Positions 12,836-24,996 of a DNA stretch of 64,000 nt are shown here, in pieces (the stretch's first letter is position 1; every line of letters starts with the position of its first letter). Origin of the DNA: Sesamum alatum (Eukaryota; Streptophyta; Magnoliopsida; Lamiales; Pedaliaceae); NCBI GenBank assembly GCA_034509735.1, contig JACGWO010000008.1, positions 10,489,864 through 10,553,863 on the forward strand, given 5' to 3'. The notes beneath the pieces are model-generated. The model saw only the letters and a program-made list of their open reading frames with translations. It did not search any database and had not been told where the DNA came from. Position numbers and translations under genes: made by a program.

Positions 12836-13085
12836 TACCCAGTAATATTGCAAATAAAAAAATTATCTCCTTATAAAAAGAAATAACAATTTACCCTTTT
12901 TAAATTTTTAAACGAAGCAATTTACCTTCTTAGGAAGGTAAGGTAGAAAAGTAAATAGCTTCATTTTTAAAAAACACAGGGGGCAAATTACTTCACTTTA
13001 AAAAATACAAGGGGATAAATTACCATTTATTTTTTTATAAAAATTAATTTGCTCATTTGCAATATCACATTAAAATTGCTTAATT
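12836..13085. repeat. Fold-back MITE (family of 2005-2218)
   Basis: The left end carries GTAATATTGCAAATAAA and the right end TTTGCAATATCAC, which are inverted copies. Between them lie inverted AATTTACC/GGTAAATT-type blocks and an AAAAACACAGGGGG segment, as in the 2-kb copy. Confidence 0.6.
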
Positions 13086-13646
13086 TTTTCTCATTTTCTC
13101 CGTATAACTTTTTCTTTCCCGTTCAAACTCGTACCTCTTTTCTCGCCAAAAGGAGGCAAAATTCTGTATAGATGAGAACCGAAACAAGAGTCTTTTTTGC
13201 ACTGCGAAAAATCAAATGAAAGAGAAAGAAGAAACTTGGATTATGTTACCTTCCTCCAATTACTGGTTTAGGGTAGATTTGGACTTTTGCAATTTATATA
13301 ACAAAGGCATTATTAGATTAGGGTCTTTGCTTCATTCACTTGTAGCAATAAAACCTGTTAAAACACGCTATATGTGTATCTACAACTTAGGCCATACCTG
13401 CTCTTGATCGTCCGCCATTGACAAGAACGATGATCTTGATCGCCAATGCACAACGGATCGACATCGAAGTTGGCAACGATGCCAAATTCAGATGCTGAAA
13501 TCCAATTGCATCTATAATTTTTTAGGAATCCAACAAATAGCTATTCCATGAGTTGGATTTCTCAGGGTAAAGAGAAATACTTTACTATAAATTTTCAATT
13601 CCTTATTTACTCCTATATTTCCATATATTCGGCTTCATTTCATCAA
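13086..13646. other. Downstream region of COP1
   Basis: Contains the probable COP1 3' UTR (below 13647 on the minus strand) and unassigned intergenic DNA. A 63-codon open frame at 13216-13407 has no recognisable features. Confidence 0.5.
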
Positions 13647-16600
13647 TCAAGGAGCAAGTACAAGAACCTTTATTGTCCCTTGACTGTTAGCTGTTAGCAT
13701 AGTTGGGCTATCACTTTTCCAACACACAGCACTAATGAAGTATGAACCTGCGTCTTCATCTGCTTCTTCGGTGTCGCTACTCATGAATCTATGCCACGCT
13801 GCCGGTCTAGAAATTGCCTACAAAAATACCAGAATTCTCAACTAAAAATATACCACAAATGCACTAGTCAGAATAAGGACCTGTAGGAAACTGTTGATAC
13901 CTTGTGATACACAAACACTTCATTTGTTTCACTGCCGCAGGCTATGTATTCGCTATTAACCGTTAGGCCCACAAAGTTCTTCTCATTTGCGTGGCCCCTA
14001 AATACGCGTAGCTGGAGGAAATATAAGAAGAATCACTGTAAATTAACGTTCTTAGAAAAAGACAACGTTCAACGTACTATGTTTAGAATGTGTACATGCT
14101 AGAAGAAGGAAATAATAATATGGATTGCACAAAAATTGAGGCCTTAGCAAACCAAAACGTACTGGAACATTTTCATTGACATCCCATAGGCGCAATGTAC
14201 TGTCGGTAGATGCAGAAGCAAGCTCATTGTTGGACAAAAATTTCACATACGATACAGCCTTCCTATGCCCACTGAAAATATGTAATGGCTGGCTGGTTTT
14301 TCTTAAGTCATAGTAATGAATATGATGATCTGCAGAACCGACCTACAATAGACACGAGTATATAAAGGAATGTATGGGGAAAAAAAAGGATGCACATGAA
14401 TTTCCAGAGCAATATAAACAATGGGATTACCGCTATATGAACGCTGGATCCAGGGTTATATTTGACAGAACATATATTGGCTTTCATATCAATGTTGAGC
14501 ACACTTGCCTCCTGTTTCGTGCACCATACTTTGACCTGTGAAACATTTGAATTTATCTCACATCACATAAGTTCTAGAAATGACTTTGTTTTCAACGGAA
14601 AGCCTTCAACAATAAACATAATAAATTTGGAGTTTAGAATAGCAATATTTGGAGAAACTTATTGGGTTATGGCTCTCTAATATGTCCTTAAATAAACATT
14701 CTAACAGGACAACCCAACTAAAGTGCAAGTCAAACTCTCCTCAAGCTCTCAATTTATGAATACTGCACCCTTAGATTGTTAATCCAAAATATGTTTCTCT
14801 ACCTTCCTACATCCATTTGACTCTGACCTTTAAAATTGCAAAAGAGGACACCTTATAGAGGAAACAAGAAAGGTTCAGTATTCAAGAGTCGTGTGAATAC
14901 CCACCAGCATCCCTTACTACTGGTGATTCTCTCTGTATTCTATCATTTCTCTCACATTATAAAGGCTCCACTTCAAAATTGGGCTTTGATTTGATTTTCA
15001 ACAAGATAGGTGAAGGCAAAACTTGATGAACAATGTCCAGAGAGTTGATCCTTGTCCGAAGTACAAGGGTACAGATAACTAGCACATAAAAAACAGAGCA
15101 ACCAGATTTGGGCTACGCGTGCTTCTAAAGCACACTGCCCCCTCAAGGTAGACAGAGCTTCACTTTCTTAAACAGTATAGATGAGAACATTGTAGCCTTT
15201 ACACAAGAAAAAAGTGAATTCATCTTTCTAATACCTTGCAATCATCACTCCCAGATACAAGCATTGAAGGTTCTGTACGTGAAAAATCAACACTCCAGGC
15301 ACGTTTTTCATGCTCCTCGTATTCCATCACACTCTAACAAATTTCATACAGCATAGTTCGAGGGTGAGTACAAATCAGCTTAATCTAATACTGCAAGAGT
15401 AAAATTGGAAAAGAAAAAAAAAAGAGAGACATTGAGCACATATGCTACCTGTCGAGTAGTCACATCCCAAACAGTTACGATGCCTTCATAGTCACTGCTG
15501 GCTATGTGATTTTTTGTGTACTTGTTCCAGCTTAAACAGCTGAGTTTTGACCGTGTGGACATTTCCGCAACTGGACATTGCACATCAGATGGCTCATTAA
15601 CTACCTGGAGAGCATTTGCACCAATTTGAAAATTAATACCAGACAGGTCATGAATATAGCAAAGCATCTGAATCCCCCAAATTTTATGGAAGCAGCCTCA
15701 CTGTGTACTCTAATTTTACATAAATGTAAATTAGTATCCAGATCATGAATCTGGTAGCATCCCCATGGAATGAAACAACTACCGAAACACAAAACAATAC
15801 AATTTTGAAACAATTGCCAACATACTTACCGATGAAAACTCAAAAATCTTGATACGTCTTGATACTCCAGCAGTAGCAAACAACTCATCATCTCGGTCAA
15901 ATTCTATACTGCAATAAAGAAAGGAATCTTTTGAAACAAAATACAGGTAAAGTTCCACAGAACACTCAGCCAACAGTCCAAAAGCAGGGAAAAAGAGGGA
16001 TATTATAGCGGTTAGTTCAGTCCAAAAATGAGACCTGCTGGAGAAAGCAATAATTAAAAAATCCTCTGAAATTACAAGTTACTTAATTCAAGTTTTCAAG
16101 ATTGAAAATTGGCACTGCCACCATCACATACACCATTCTATTAGGATGGATTAAAAGCAGAACACCATAAACTGAAAAAAGGTTCCTATCCTGGGAAATG
16201 TAACCCACTTCTTTGAGTCTGTGTTACTGATTGGTGAAGGAAAACAGAATCAGAAATTCTGTCTGAAATTGTATATAAACGAAGTCCTCCTAGTACTGCA
16301 CTAATGTCATGCATGAAACAGACGGAAAATACTAGCAGCCACATATTACAATAGTAAATGCAACTTATTGATTCTTCCACTTGCTGTGGTTTAACATTAA
16401 CAACTGAACTTGAAATAGTAGACTTTATACACAGTACGCAGAAAGATTATCCAGATTTTATGGTTTTTTTTTCCTTTTCTTTACTCCTAGCTCTTCATTT
16501 TCAGCTGAAATAATGCACCGGCAACAGAATTAAATATCCATCCAATCTGGCAGCAGGCTCCACTAACCTTGATACAATATTAGCTGCGTGAAACAAATCT

Positions 16601-19600
16601 CCATGTCTAAGCTCAGCAACAACCCGCAGCCGACTAATTAACCAAACAAACTAGATCAGTAAGTGAGCATGCATTTAAGTAGAGAAAATAAGATGTGTCA
16701 ATAAACTCTTACCTGTATCTTGTGAAGGTTGACAGGACAGACTGAAAATCCTCAAGTCCTTCACTGTAACCTTCTTTATTGGAACCATGTCTATCCCGTT
16801 CTTGCTTTTCTGCAGATAGTCTCGCCCAATATCGCCGCTTTTGCAAGTAACAGTCTTGTAGATCATTGAACTGTTGTAACAGATATTACTATGACCAGCT
16901 CAGAGAAAGAGATAAAGATCACTTGAACATGGAAGAAAATTAATGGCGTTTTCCATGATCAACTTTAACTTAAGCACTGCAGGAAGCCACTACTCGAGGT
17001 GGTAATTCTGAGTAACGCAGCAGGAGCTTGCCAATGGCATGCCAAAATAGACAAGGATGATGACCCCCCAACTACAATTGACCTAAACTAGTGCAGGAAA
17101 TTATCAAGTATTCTTAAGATTGGCCTATTGGCAATGGCCATTCCATGTACAATTGTTTATTGATACAACTACTTTCCTCCACTACATGTGTAAGTTCAGC
17201 TCTTTCGTGCAAAACTATGAGCACAAGAAGCCCAATTACACCTCAACAATGCGAGATTACTGGTAAACAAAAACTGACCTGCGCATGGACCCGCCTCTTT
17301 CTTGCCAATGCCAGTCCAGAATGAGTAGGACTTTGGGTGTCTGACCCACCATAAGAATCCTTCCTTAGGATTAAGGGACATGCAGAAGATTTTCCATCAA
17401 CTTTTCTATTTTGGGACCCGCCAGAACTCATGCGCCCTTGGCCTGGTGCCATAGCAGTTCTGGAGACGGTGAGACCACAATGTTTATCCATGACCAAAGG
17501 TAATGCCGATTTGGAAGGGGGATCGTCGATAAGCATTCTCAGTTTTGCGGAGTATCTATCCCTTCTCCGACACAACTCTATTCGACGTCTCTCCACAGCA
17601 TGAATATCTTCTTTTATGTAATGGAGGTCGGATTGAATCTGCAAGACTAATGGAATGTAATCTATTTCCCCAGAAAATTACAAAAACAAAAAGAAAGACA
17701 TATCATGTTTTTAGTTGAGGATATCCATCAACAATCATGCTGCAAAAGAATTTCCTTGATAGGTTCCACAGAGGATGAACCTCGGAGAGTGTATCATATT
17801 CAACATTGCAGACATAAATATTGCATGTGATAAATACAGCAAAGGAGAATTGATTTGTGTGGAAAATAAGGACGACAAAAAGTTTAAATTCATCAGCAGT
17901 AGCATGAATTTGCTTCTACAGTAAATATGATATGACAAAGCCATAAAAGGGAAGAAACAAGTTCAAGCACCTCGTTCAGCTCATCAAGTTTTTTCTTTTT
18001 CAAACAATGCAGAAAATCGAGCAGAATCTGTAGATTTGACTCAGCTTCTTCTCGCTCCATTTTACTTTTCTTCTCAGCAATAAGATACAAGAGGCTCTCA
18101 AGCTCCTTAACCGACGCTTCACATCCCTGTCTTAAGAGTCAAATTAGAGTCACTGGCAATTACAGAAGTCAGGGGAAAAGAAGATTTAAATATGCATCAC
18201 GCAGAATACATGAGCAAGACCTGGAAGAAAATGGGTTGCAACTAAAACTGTATGCTGACAGAAGCAAAACTTACACCTAATAATGCTCCTCGTTATGCCA
18301 AAATTTGTTAATTATCTTCAAATTAATAAAAAGAGAAATGAAAATTAAACCAGAAAAACTTTCAACTGTATCTTGAAACCATAACATTTTTTTTCCTGAC
18401 TGGAGGTTTGGCAAACACTATGAAGAATGAGGACTGCTCAATTTTAAAGAGGAGTGAATAGCTAGCGACATATGCACACATAAGTAAAGTCTGTTCCAGT
18501 AGGGAATGTCCAGTGGCAATCTAACATAAGATTATATAATTAATTTTGTAGCAACTAAGCCATGTAATCTACAATCAGAAAAATTAAAATTACTGTTATG
18601 TAATGAAGAAACAGGGACAAAGAACAGTTCCAAGGAAGCTGGTGTCAATTAACTGACCTGTTCTAATGCCTGGCGAAGCTGTTCCAAAGGAGTGCCAGTT
18701 TTTGCTATTTGACGAGCCGATGTCTTTGTCAGTAACTGCAATATCGAAGCATACCATACCATAAACTCAGTCCAAGTTTGGCCATAACACAGCATAAGCT
18801 CAATGCAAGACCAAATGAACTAATATAATGGAAGCAACGTCTGAAGGCAAGAGAAGCACTAAAAATGCCAGAAATCAATGGCTTTGGCATTTGAAAAAAG
18901 AATATGTACAACATCACAGATCAACTTCTGAACAGTCAAAAATTCAAGCAACTGATGACATGAGATATGCCACTTTATGTAAACTTACTGACTTCATAGC
19001 TTGATTTTCTGATTTCTTCTTTGAAACTAATTTTGATAAGTAGATCAGAACCGATTCTTGTTATATATTTGATACCAATATATTACTACTTCATTAGTGC
19101 TCAAATCTTCTCTGCATTAACCAAAGTCTAGGCACAAGAATGTGATGAATTTAAAATTATCATTAATAAAATGCTTTACAATATATTGGCAGCAAAGACA
19201 CTAACTGCCTTTATATCTGTCCACCACTTTCTCATTTCATGTTAACTCATATTGTCAGACACAAAACATAGTTCCTACTTCATTTAGCAAGACTACGTAC
19301 TAAATACTCTGCAAATTCACTAAGATTGGGACCGAATGCTTCTGAATTGCTGACTTACCGGTTTCTAATTCCTAAACAAATTGATGTCATCTAACAACAC
19401 ATACCTTACCTTTCAGAAGATCAAACTCAGCTGGTCAGACCAACAAAAAAAAGAGAGAGAGAGAGACAAATTGACGAAAGCTTTCATTCCGAATGAAATT
19501 GGAAATCCTGTTTTAGTACTTGAAAATTCCCTCCTTCCAAATAGACACGCATTTTAAGTTGGCCAGTTAACAGATACTTCTTACATTCATCATCAGAAAA

Positions 19601-20160
19601 GCATTGACAAGACTATAAACACTGTGAAACGTTCATAATGACGGAAAAAGTATCTGAATTTCATAACTCGCATACATTACACAAATGAGGACACGGAAAT
19701 TACCGAAACAAGGCAACTCGAAACAAAAGGATCATCAGTTCAAAACACTTCTTCAGTAAAATTACCGAAAGCAGACCTTGTTGAGGAGGAAATTGGGGTA
19801 TATATGATTGGCGGTGAGGAAATGAGAGCAACAAGGACAATCACTCTTGTTCTGAAGATGAGTCACGATACACATGTAGCAAAAACTATGTCCACAGACC
19901 GTCAAAAACGCATCCTTAATGATTTGCATGCATATCGGACACAGAATATCTTTATCGACCTCCTCCACATCCTCCTTCACCTTCTCCGGTTCCTCCGATG
20001 GCGGATGCGGCGGCATAGCTGATAAAGCTTGGGCAGAGTAATCTGCCGGCTCGGACTTGACTGTAGGCACTAGAGCGCCGCTAATTGAAGTGGTCTCGCC
20101 TCCTCCCATTTGCTGTCGATCAGCAAGGAGTGGTAGGTTTTCGTCGGTTTCCAAATGCAT
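13647..20160 (-). CDS. COP1: E3 ubiquitin ligase COP1 (RING, coiled coil, WD40)
   Basis: COP1 is the substrate receptor/E3 that degrades light-signalling factors such as HY5 in darkness. Thirteen coding exons were traced: 20160-19777, 18735-18658, 18126-17971, 17638-17279, 16870-16713, 16633-16568, 15908-15830, 15604-15449, 15333-15235, 14535-14431, 14342-14163, 14011-13901 and 13817-13647. All have GT-AG boundaries, phases agree, and the sum is 700 aa. The C3HC4 RING uses Cys74, Cys77, Cys89, His91, Cys94, Cys97, Cys108 and Cys111. A coiled coil follows in exons 3-4. The bipartite nuclear signal spans the exon 4/5 junction (KRRVHAQ then YLQKRR). Exons 7-13 encode the WD40 propeller, with repeats such as VTVWDV and LRLWDV, ending KVLVLAP. 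Intron 1 is about 1 kb. Thirteen exons agrees with what I recall for Arabidopsis COP1. No disruption was seen. Confidence 0.97.
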
Positions 20161-20805
20161 GTAAGTAATTGTGATGGTGGTGTGTACAGGTATAGTTTTT
20201 TCGGTACGAGTGAAGAAAGGAAAGGAGGAGACGGTGTGGGGGAGAAGAGGGGTGATTTGTATGGGCAGAAACTGACCACGTTACGCGGGCGCTTCCTTTT
20301 CGGATTCGTATACAGCGAAAACTGTAAAACGACAAAGTATAACCGTTTTTACTGCTGTCACCACACACTTGTTTCGAGTTTCAATATCTACTCAAATAAA
20401 CTCATTCCTCCAAAATACCACTCCTCTTCCTTATATTGCATACCTCTTATTCTAAGTTTATAGTTTTTTTTTTTTTTTATCTATTTCTTTTTTCAAGGAT
20501 AATCTTATTTACTTTAAAACAATTACCCTCAATTAAATTAAATAAAAAATGCAATTTATCTCCCGTGTTAATTGAAAAAAGCAAAAAAATCTTATAAAGA
20601 ATAAAAGAGCAATTTACTCCCCTGTATTTCTTAAAATATAGCAAAAAACCGCCCTATAAGAGGTGGTGGAATACACGCGACACTTTTATGAACTTTTATA
20701 ATTTTTTAAAATAAAATATATTTTATATATATAAATTATACAAAAATATATTTAACATTTATATATAATATTAAATATTTACAATAATATATAATTTTAT
20801 AATTA
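20161..20805. other. COP1 promoter side and AT-rich repeat remnant
   Basis: The 5' leader of COP1 on the minus strand is pyrimidine-rich, and no clear TATA box was seen. From about 20490 the sequence resembles the fold-back MITE family (AATTTACTCCCCTGTATTT), but I could not define both ends. Confidence 0.45.
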
Positions 20806-21128
20806 ACCACCCCACCCCAGCCAAACCCCCACCCACCTCCTCCTCTCCTTCAGTCGGTGCCCCCCCGCCTCCCCCTGCATACGATTGTGACGCCGTCAAT
20901 CCACGGCCTCGTCCCCTCCGCCTGCGAGTCCCATCGCCACTGCCCCCTATTCCCCTTTCCCCGGTCACCCCCCCTCCCCATCGTTGCGCCGTCCCCCCAT
21001 TATCCCCCGTCGTCACGTCACCCCGCCCCCTTAGATCTTGCACTATCCCTCCCCCTCCCTCCGTCGAATCCTCCCCCCTTTAGCCCCCAGTCGTTGATGC
21101 CCGCCAAACCCCCCCCCCCCCCCCCCTC
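20806..21128. other. Extreme C-rich island (G4-capable on minus strand)
   Basis: An abrupt switch from AT-rich DNA to a C-rich, G-poor island with many runs of three or more C, ending in an unbroken C run of about 18 at 21110-21126. The minus strand is therefore G-run rich and could form quadruplexes. The open frames on both strands reflect composition only. It resembles the GC cores of the TIR elements at 21600-22860 and 47569-48932. Confidence 0.6.
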
Positions 21129-21537
21129 TCTACATATTATATATATACATAATTTTAATTATATAATTGTTGATATATAAAGTTTAATTATAATTATATA
21201 TTATATATATCATTTTAGGACAAAATCATAAGGCTCGCTCATACAATGTATTCAACATTCAAACTCTACACAAATTTAGTGTGTTTCCTTCAACATTTGG
21301 ATTATTTATTGATTTAGAATATATATATATATTATTTTATTAAAATTATAACTCACATCTAGCACACGTCTAACAAATCCAACTTGCCAAGTTCAAATTC
21401 AAAATAGGCCAATAGGATGATCTTCCGTCCAATAATATCTTGATGGGTCGAATTTGAAATTTTAATTTAATTTGTTTCAAACCTACTTCGAGGGTCAAAA
21501 CTCTACTTTAATTTACCTTTGAGATAACTATTGATTC

Positions 21538-21540
<3 letters not shown>

Positions 21541-21599
<59 letters not shown>
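21541..21599. repeat. (TTA)n microsatellite
   Basis: About twenty perfect ATT/TTA triplets immediately precede the TIR element that starts at 21600. A 9-mer of the repeat serves as its apparent target duplication. Confidence 0.95.
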
Positions 21600-22860
21600 G
21601 GCTTAATTGCATAAAACCCCCCTGTGATTTAAAAACTCGGCTAAAAATCCCCTTGTGTTTTAAAAATAGGCTAAAAACCCCCTTCTATTTTATTAAATAT
21701 AGCTCAATCGCCCCTCTCCGTCAAATTGACTTAACGGCGTCAATTTTTTTTTCGTTTGACCGTTATGCCCTTTTTATTATTTATTACTTGTTTATTTATG
21801 ACCGTTGGATCTCATTTGAGTATATAATAACCATAAGATCTAAACAATTAATCTCAACCGTTAAATCGTAAAAAAATGAACGGTTTGGATTCAACAAATT
21901 TGAATTTATACTATATATAAATTATTAAAAATTATAAAAAACAAAATATTATTTATATATAAAATTAAAAAAAAAGAAAAAAGAAAAGAAAACCCTACTC
22001 CCCCACCCCCGCTGCCGCCTACCCCCTCCCCACCCCCCACCCCGCCGTCCCCCCCTAAGTCTGGCGACATCGCCCAGTCAAGCCGGTCTGGGCGATGGAG
22101 ACGCCGTCGCCAAGACCAGCTACGGGCGACGGGCCCGATGCCGTCGCCCGTTCTGTTTGGGGGCGACGGAGACGCCGTCGCCCCGGCCGCCCCCAGTTTT
22201 TTTTCTTTTTAAATTCTTTTTAATTAATTTAATTATATTTATTAAATATATTTTTTAATTAATTAAGAGTAATTCCAAATAATTATAATAATTATTAGAT
22301 ATTTAATTAATCATTTTGTATATTTTCAATATAATTTTTAAAAATATTTAAATTAATTTATAAATTTAACATTTATATTTATATAGATATCTCAATTTGA
22401 AAAATAATATTTAATATAATTTTTCTATTTTTTTGGTATTTTGATACTAATATAAATATATTTAAAAACAAAAACTATTTATAATTTTTTAGAAATAAGA
22501 AATAAAAAGAAATGCTTAAAAAAATTAATTTGGGTCATGATAATTTTAGATACAGTATAGGGGCATTTTAGTTAATTAAGGATCCAAAAAAGGTCAAAAC
22601 AAGTAAATAAGGCTTTAGTCTCTTATATAGATAGCATAAGGGTATTATAGTCCAAATATGCCAAAAATAGGCACCAACACAGCTGAAAACGACAACCACA
22701 CGCACCCCCGCGCGTACAGGGCACATTCCGTCAATTGCTAACAGAATGGGGTTTTTTGCTGAGTTTAAGAAAACACAAAGGGTTTTTTAGCTTATTATCA
22801 AATCACGAGGGGATTTTTAGCCATCTAAACAAGACACGGGAGGTAAATTGGATTTTAGCC
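21600..22860. mobile_element. 1.26-kb TIR element with GC-rich palindromic core
   Basis: Left end GGCTTAATTGCATAAAACCC and right end AATTGGATTTTAGCC are inverted relatives. Both arms contain blocks of the form AAAAACCCCC/GGGGATTTTTAGCC. TTATTATTA flanks both sides (21591-21599, 22861-22869), although the left copy is inside a microsatellite. The core at about 22050-22195 is GC-rich and rich in inverted GGCGACGG and CCGTCGCC motifs. A second family member with clean flanks is at 47569-48932. No transposase is visible; the 9-bp TSD suggests a Mutator-like relationship. Confidence 0.75.
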
Positions 22861-22869
22861 TTATTATTA

Positions 22870-23643
22870 TAATATGTGATGGAAAAATCCAAAAGAGTGA
22901 GGAGAGAGCATTAATGAGGAATTAGTTGAAGCCATCTAACACCCATTAAGTAAAAGAGTTATTAGACATTCAACGCGCCTTGAAGACTGACTGCTATTAT
23001 TATTCATTCATTTGTCTTGTAATCTGTCATATTTGTGTGGCACACAAATGGGACGACCCATGCCCCAGAGTGGCACTACCTCTCAGCGTCGTGTCTCACG
23101 CCCAGCCGTCGTTATTCAAACGCCAATTCCCTTCTTCTTATTAGTATAACTTTCCATTTATTTATTACAAAGCCCTTCTTCTCTTTTGATTGGTTCTCTC
23201 TGCCCCGCCCTGTTTCTTGTCTCGGAGAACGAGGCTTATGACCTGGCGTATCCAGTTGTCCTCTGGGCGAGGGACTTTACTCACTCCAAATCTGAATTTT
23301 CTGGGCTTAATTGTAAATATGCTACGTTTTTGTCCTTATCAGGCAAAATATTGAATTTAAATCAGTTTCGGACGGGAGAGAGAGGCGGCGACCAGGGGTA
23401 TTCTTTTTTCTGGATGTGGGCCGATTTGGGCTTTCAATTGGATCTGGAAAGGCCCAAATCAGTAAACCCAATTTTGAGATTGTGGGCCTATATTTTCATT
23501 ATTTCAGTTTAAACTTTAAAGAATCCGCGTGATTCAATCTAAACCTGAATAAGTGGAAAACTGTTTCCAAACAAGAAATGGGAATAACAAATCAGAATTC
23601 GAATATGATTCTGTAGTATAGTTGGGGAAAAAAAAGAAACCCG
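22870..23643. other. Intergenic, no gene recognised
   Basis: Downstream of the lipid-transfer gene, which reads away on the minus strand. Open frames at 23035-23241 and 23186-23512 have no domain or signal that I recognise. Confidence 0.5.
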
Positions 23644-24006
23644 TCAGATTGATAACCTGTTGCAGTGAAGACTGGGGTCGAGTCTTATGCTATTGGTCAC
23701 GCGGCAGAGCTTAGGGAGTTTCGCGGCTCTGACCAAGTTGACGGGGAAAGAACTGGCGGTCTCCTTGAAACACTCGCACAACATCTTACGGGATGCCGGC
23801 GACGACTTCGCGAGCTTGTCCAGCGACCGCACGGCGCCGCAGCAGGCGGCGCTTGGTCTAGCAGCTGTACTCTTCAAAAAGGCGCTGCATGGGAGCAACT
23901 GCGCAACCGCGTCGTCGCACGTAACCTCCGCCCCTGCCGTGGCCCGGCCAACAACCAAGGCCAGAACGACCGCCACCGCCAGCCGCCTGAAAGTACAGTC
24001 CTTCAT
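23644..24006 (-). CDS. Non-specific lipid-transfer protein, secreted
   Basis: A 120-aa protein. Residues 1-26 form a signal peptide with a hydrophobic core (LAVAVVLALVVG). The mature part shows the eight-cysteine motif: Cys30, Cys40, Cys55-Cys56, Cys77-x-Cys79, Cys101 and Cys115, with spacing 9, 14, CC, 20, CxC, 21, 13. This is diagnostic of plant nsLTPs, which bind lipids in an apoplastic four-helix fold held by four disulfides. The residue between Cys77 and Cys79 is Glu, a hydrophilic residue as in type I members. The codons are GC-rich compared with the surrounding AT-rich DNA, as is common for this family. The gene appears intronless; a short terminal intron, as some LTP genes have, cannot be excluded. 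Ligand and expression are unknown. Confidence 0.9.
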   Translation of the reverse strand: MKDCTFRRLAVAVVLALVVGRATAGAEVTCDDAVAQLLPCSAFLKSTAARPSAACCGAVRSLDKLAKSSPASRKMLCECFKETASSFPVNLVRAAKLPKLCRVTNSIRLDPSLHCNRLSI

Positions 24007-24069
24007 CTTTTCTGCTAACTCTAACTTTCTTCGAAGATCTGGTATTTGTGTGTGGAGAAACGAGTTTGG

Positions 24070-24077
24070 TATATATA
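24070..24077 (-). promoter_or_regulatory. TATA box of the lipid-transfer gene
   Basis: TATATATA on the minus strand lies about 65 bp upstream of the ATG at 24006, leaving a leader of about 35 nt. Confidence 0.65.
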
Positions 24078-24106
24078 ATGAATCAATGAGAAGGGGATTG
24101 AATTTG

Positions 24107-24645
24107 ATTTGAATTGCTTTTTCCAGTTTCTGAAGGTGTTCTGAAGCAGTAAATGCGGATGTGTGAGCCGAGGCAGGGAGCTCTGCCGGATGCAGGTTAG
24201 GATCATCGGCAACGGTAATGTTGCTTGCATATTTGAATTCGCAACTCTTTTGCCGGAAGAGAAAATTAAACTGATGGAATTAATAGGAATTGCTTTTTAA
24301 TTCGGTAACAAAGAATTAAATAGTTTTAGGAGCATTTAACGCGTGATTAGGAATGTGATTAAGCTGCTTTTAAGTAAATGTTATTTACTAAGCTAAAAAT
24401 ACAAGCGTTCTTAGTTTTTGTATATTATACTAACTGCAGTGGCACAAGTATTTGCACATATAATCGGATGGATTCAATACATGTTTTAAAAATTAAATAA
24501 TCTATATTTAAAAGTGAATCAAGTGTTTACTATGAGTAAAAGTGGCCGATAGACCTAAATCAATTGTTGAAGCTAATTGGCCTCACATGACTTTTAAAAT
24601 CATGGTTCGAATTTGTCAATGTGAGATTTTGTTTTACTTAATAGT
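24107..24645. other. Upstream of LTP gene; possible SINE-like segment
   Basis: Mostly AT-rich intergenic DNA. Around 24560-24640 the plus strand has AAGCTAATTGGC and, further on, GGTTCGAATTTG, which resemble pol III A- and B-boxes. Ends and target duplications are not clear. Confidence 0.35.
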
Positions 24646-24819
24646 GAAAATTCTAACCCAAATCTAGTTTGATCGAACCTAATAATTATATGACAAGTAC
24701 AATATACTTGCCATGTAATTGATTTATAGTAAGAAAAAGTGATTAATCACATAGCAAGTATATCAAACTTTACATGATTGATTTGATTCGACTAAATCTA
24801 ATGAGAATTAAAATTTTCT
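24646..24819. mobile_element. 174-bp MITE with perfect 9-bp TSD
   Basis: CTTAATAGT occurs on both sides (24637-24645 and 24820-24828). The arms are inverted repeats containing GTTTGATCGAACC on the left and a diverged complement on the right. It is the same family as 3456-3628. Confidence 0.85.
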
Positions 24820-24954
24820 CTTAATAGTAGGTGTAATTATATTTTAATTTATTTGAATCTTCAATCATTTAATTTGAAGTGATATTATTTTAATATGATA
24901 TTAGGTTGAAGTTTAAGTTCTCCACCACGGAGAAATTACTATAAATAATATTAA

Positions 24955-24985
<31 letters not shown>

Positions 24986-24996
24986 AAAAAGAGGGT

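Noticed and set aside
23665..24112. Two long plus-strand frames over the lipid-transfer gene
   Set aside because: GC-rich antisense shadows; only the minus-strand frame has a signal peptide and eight ordered cysteines.
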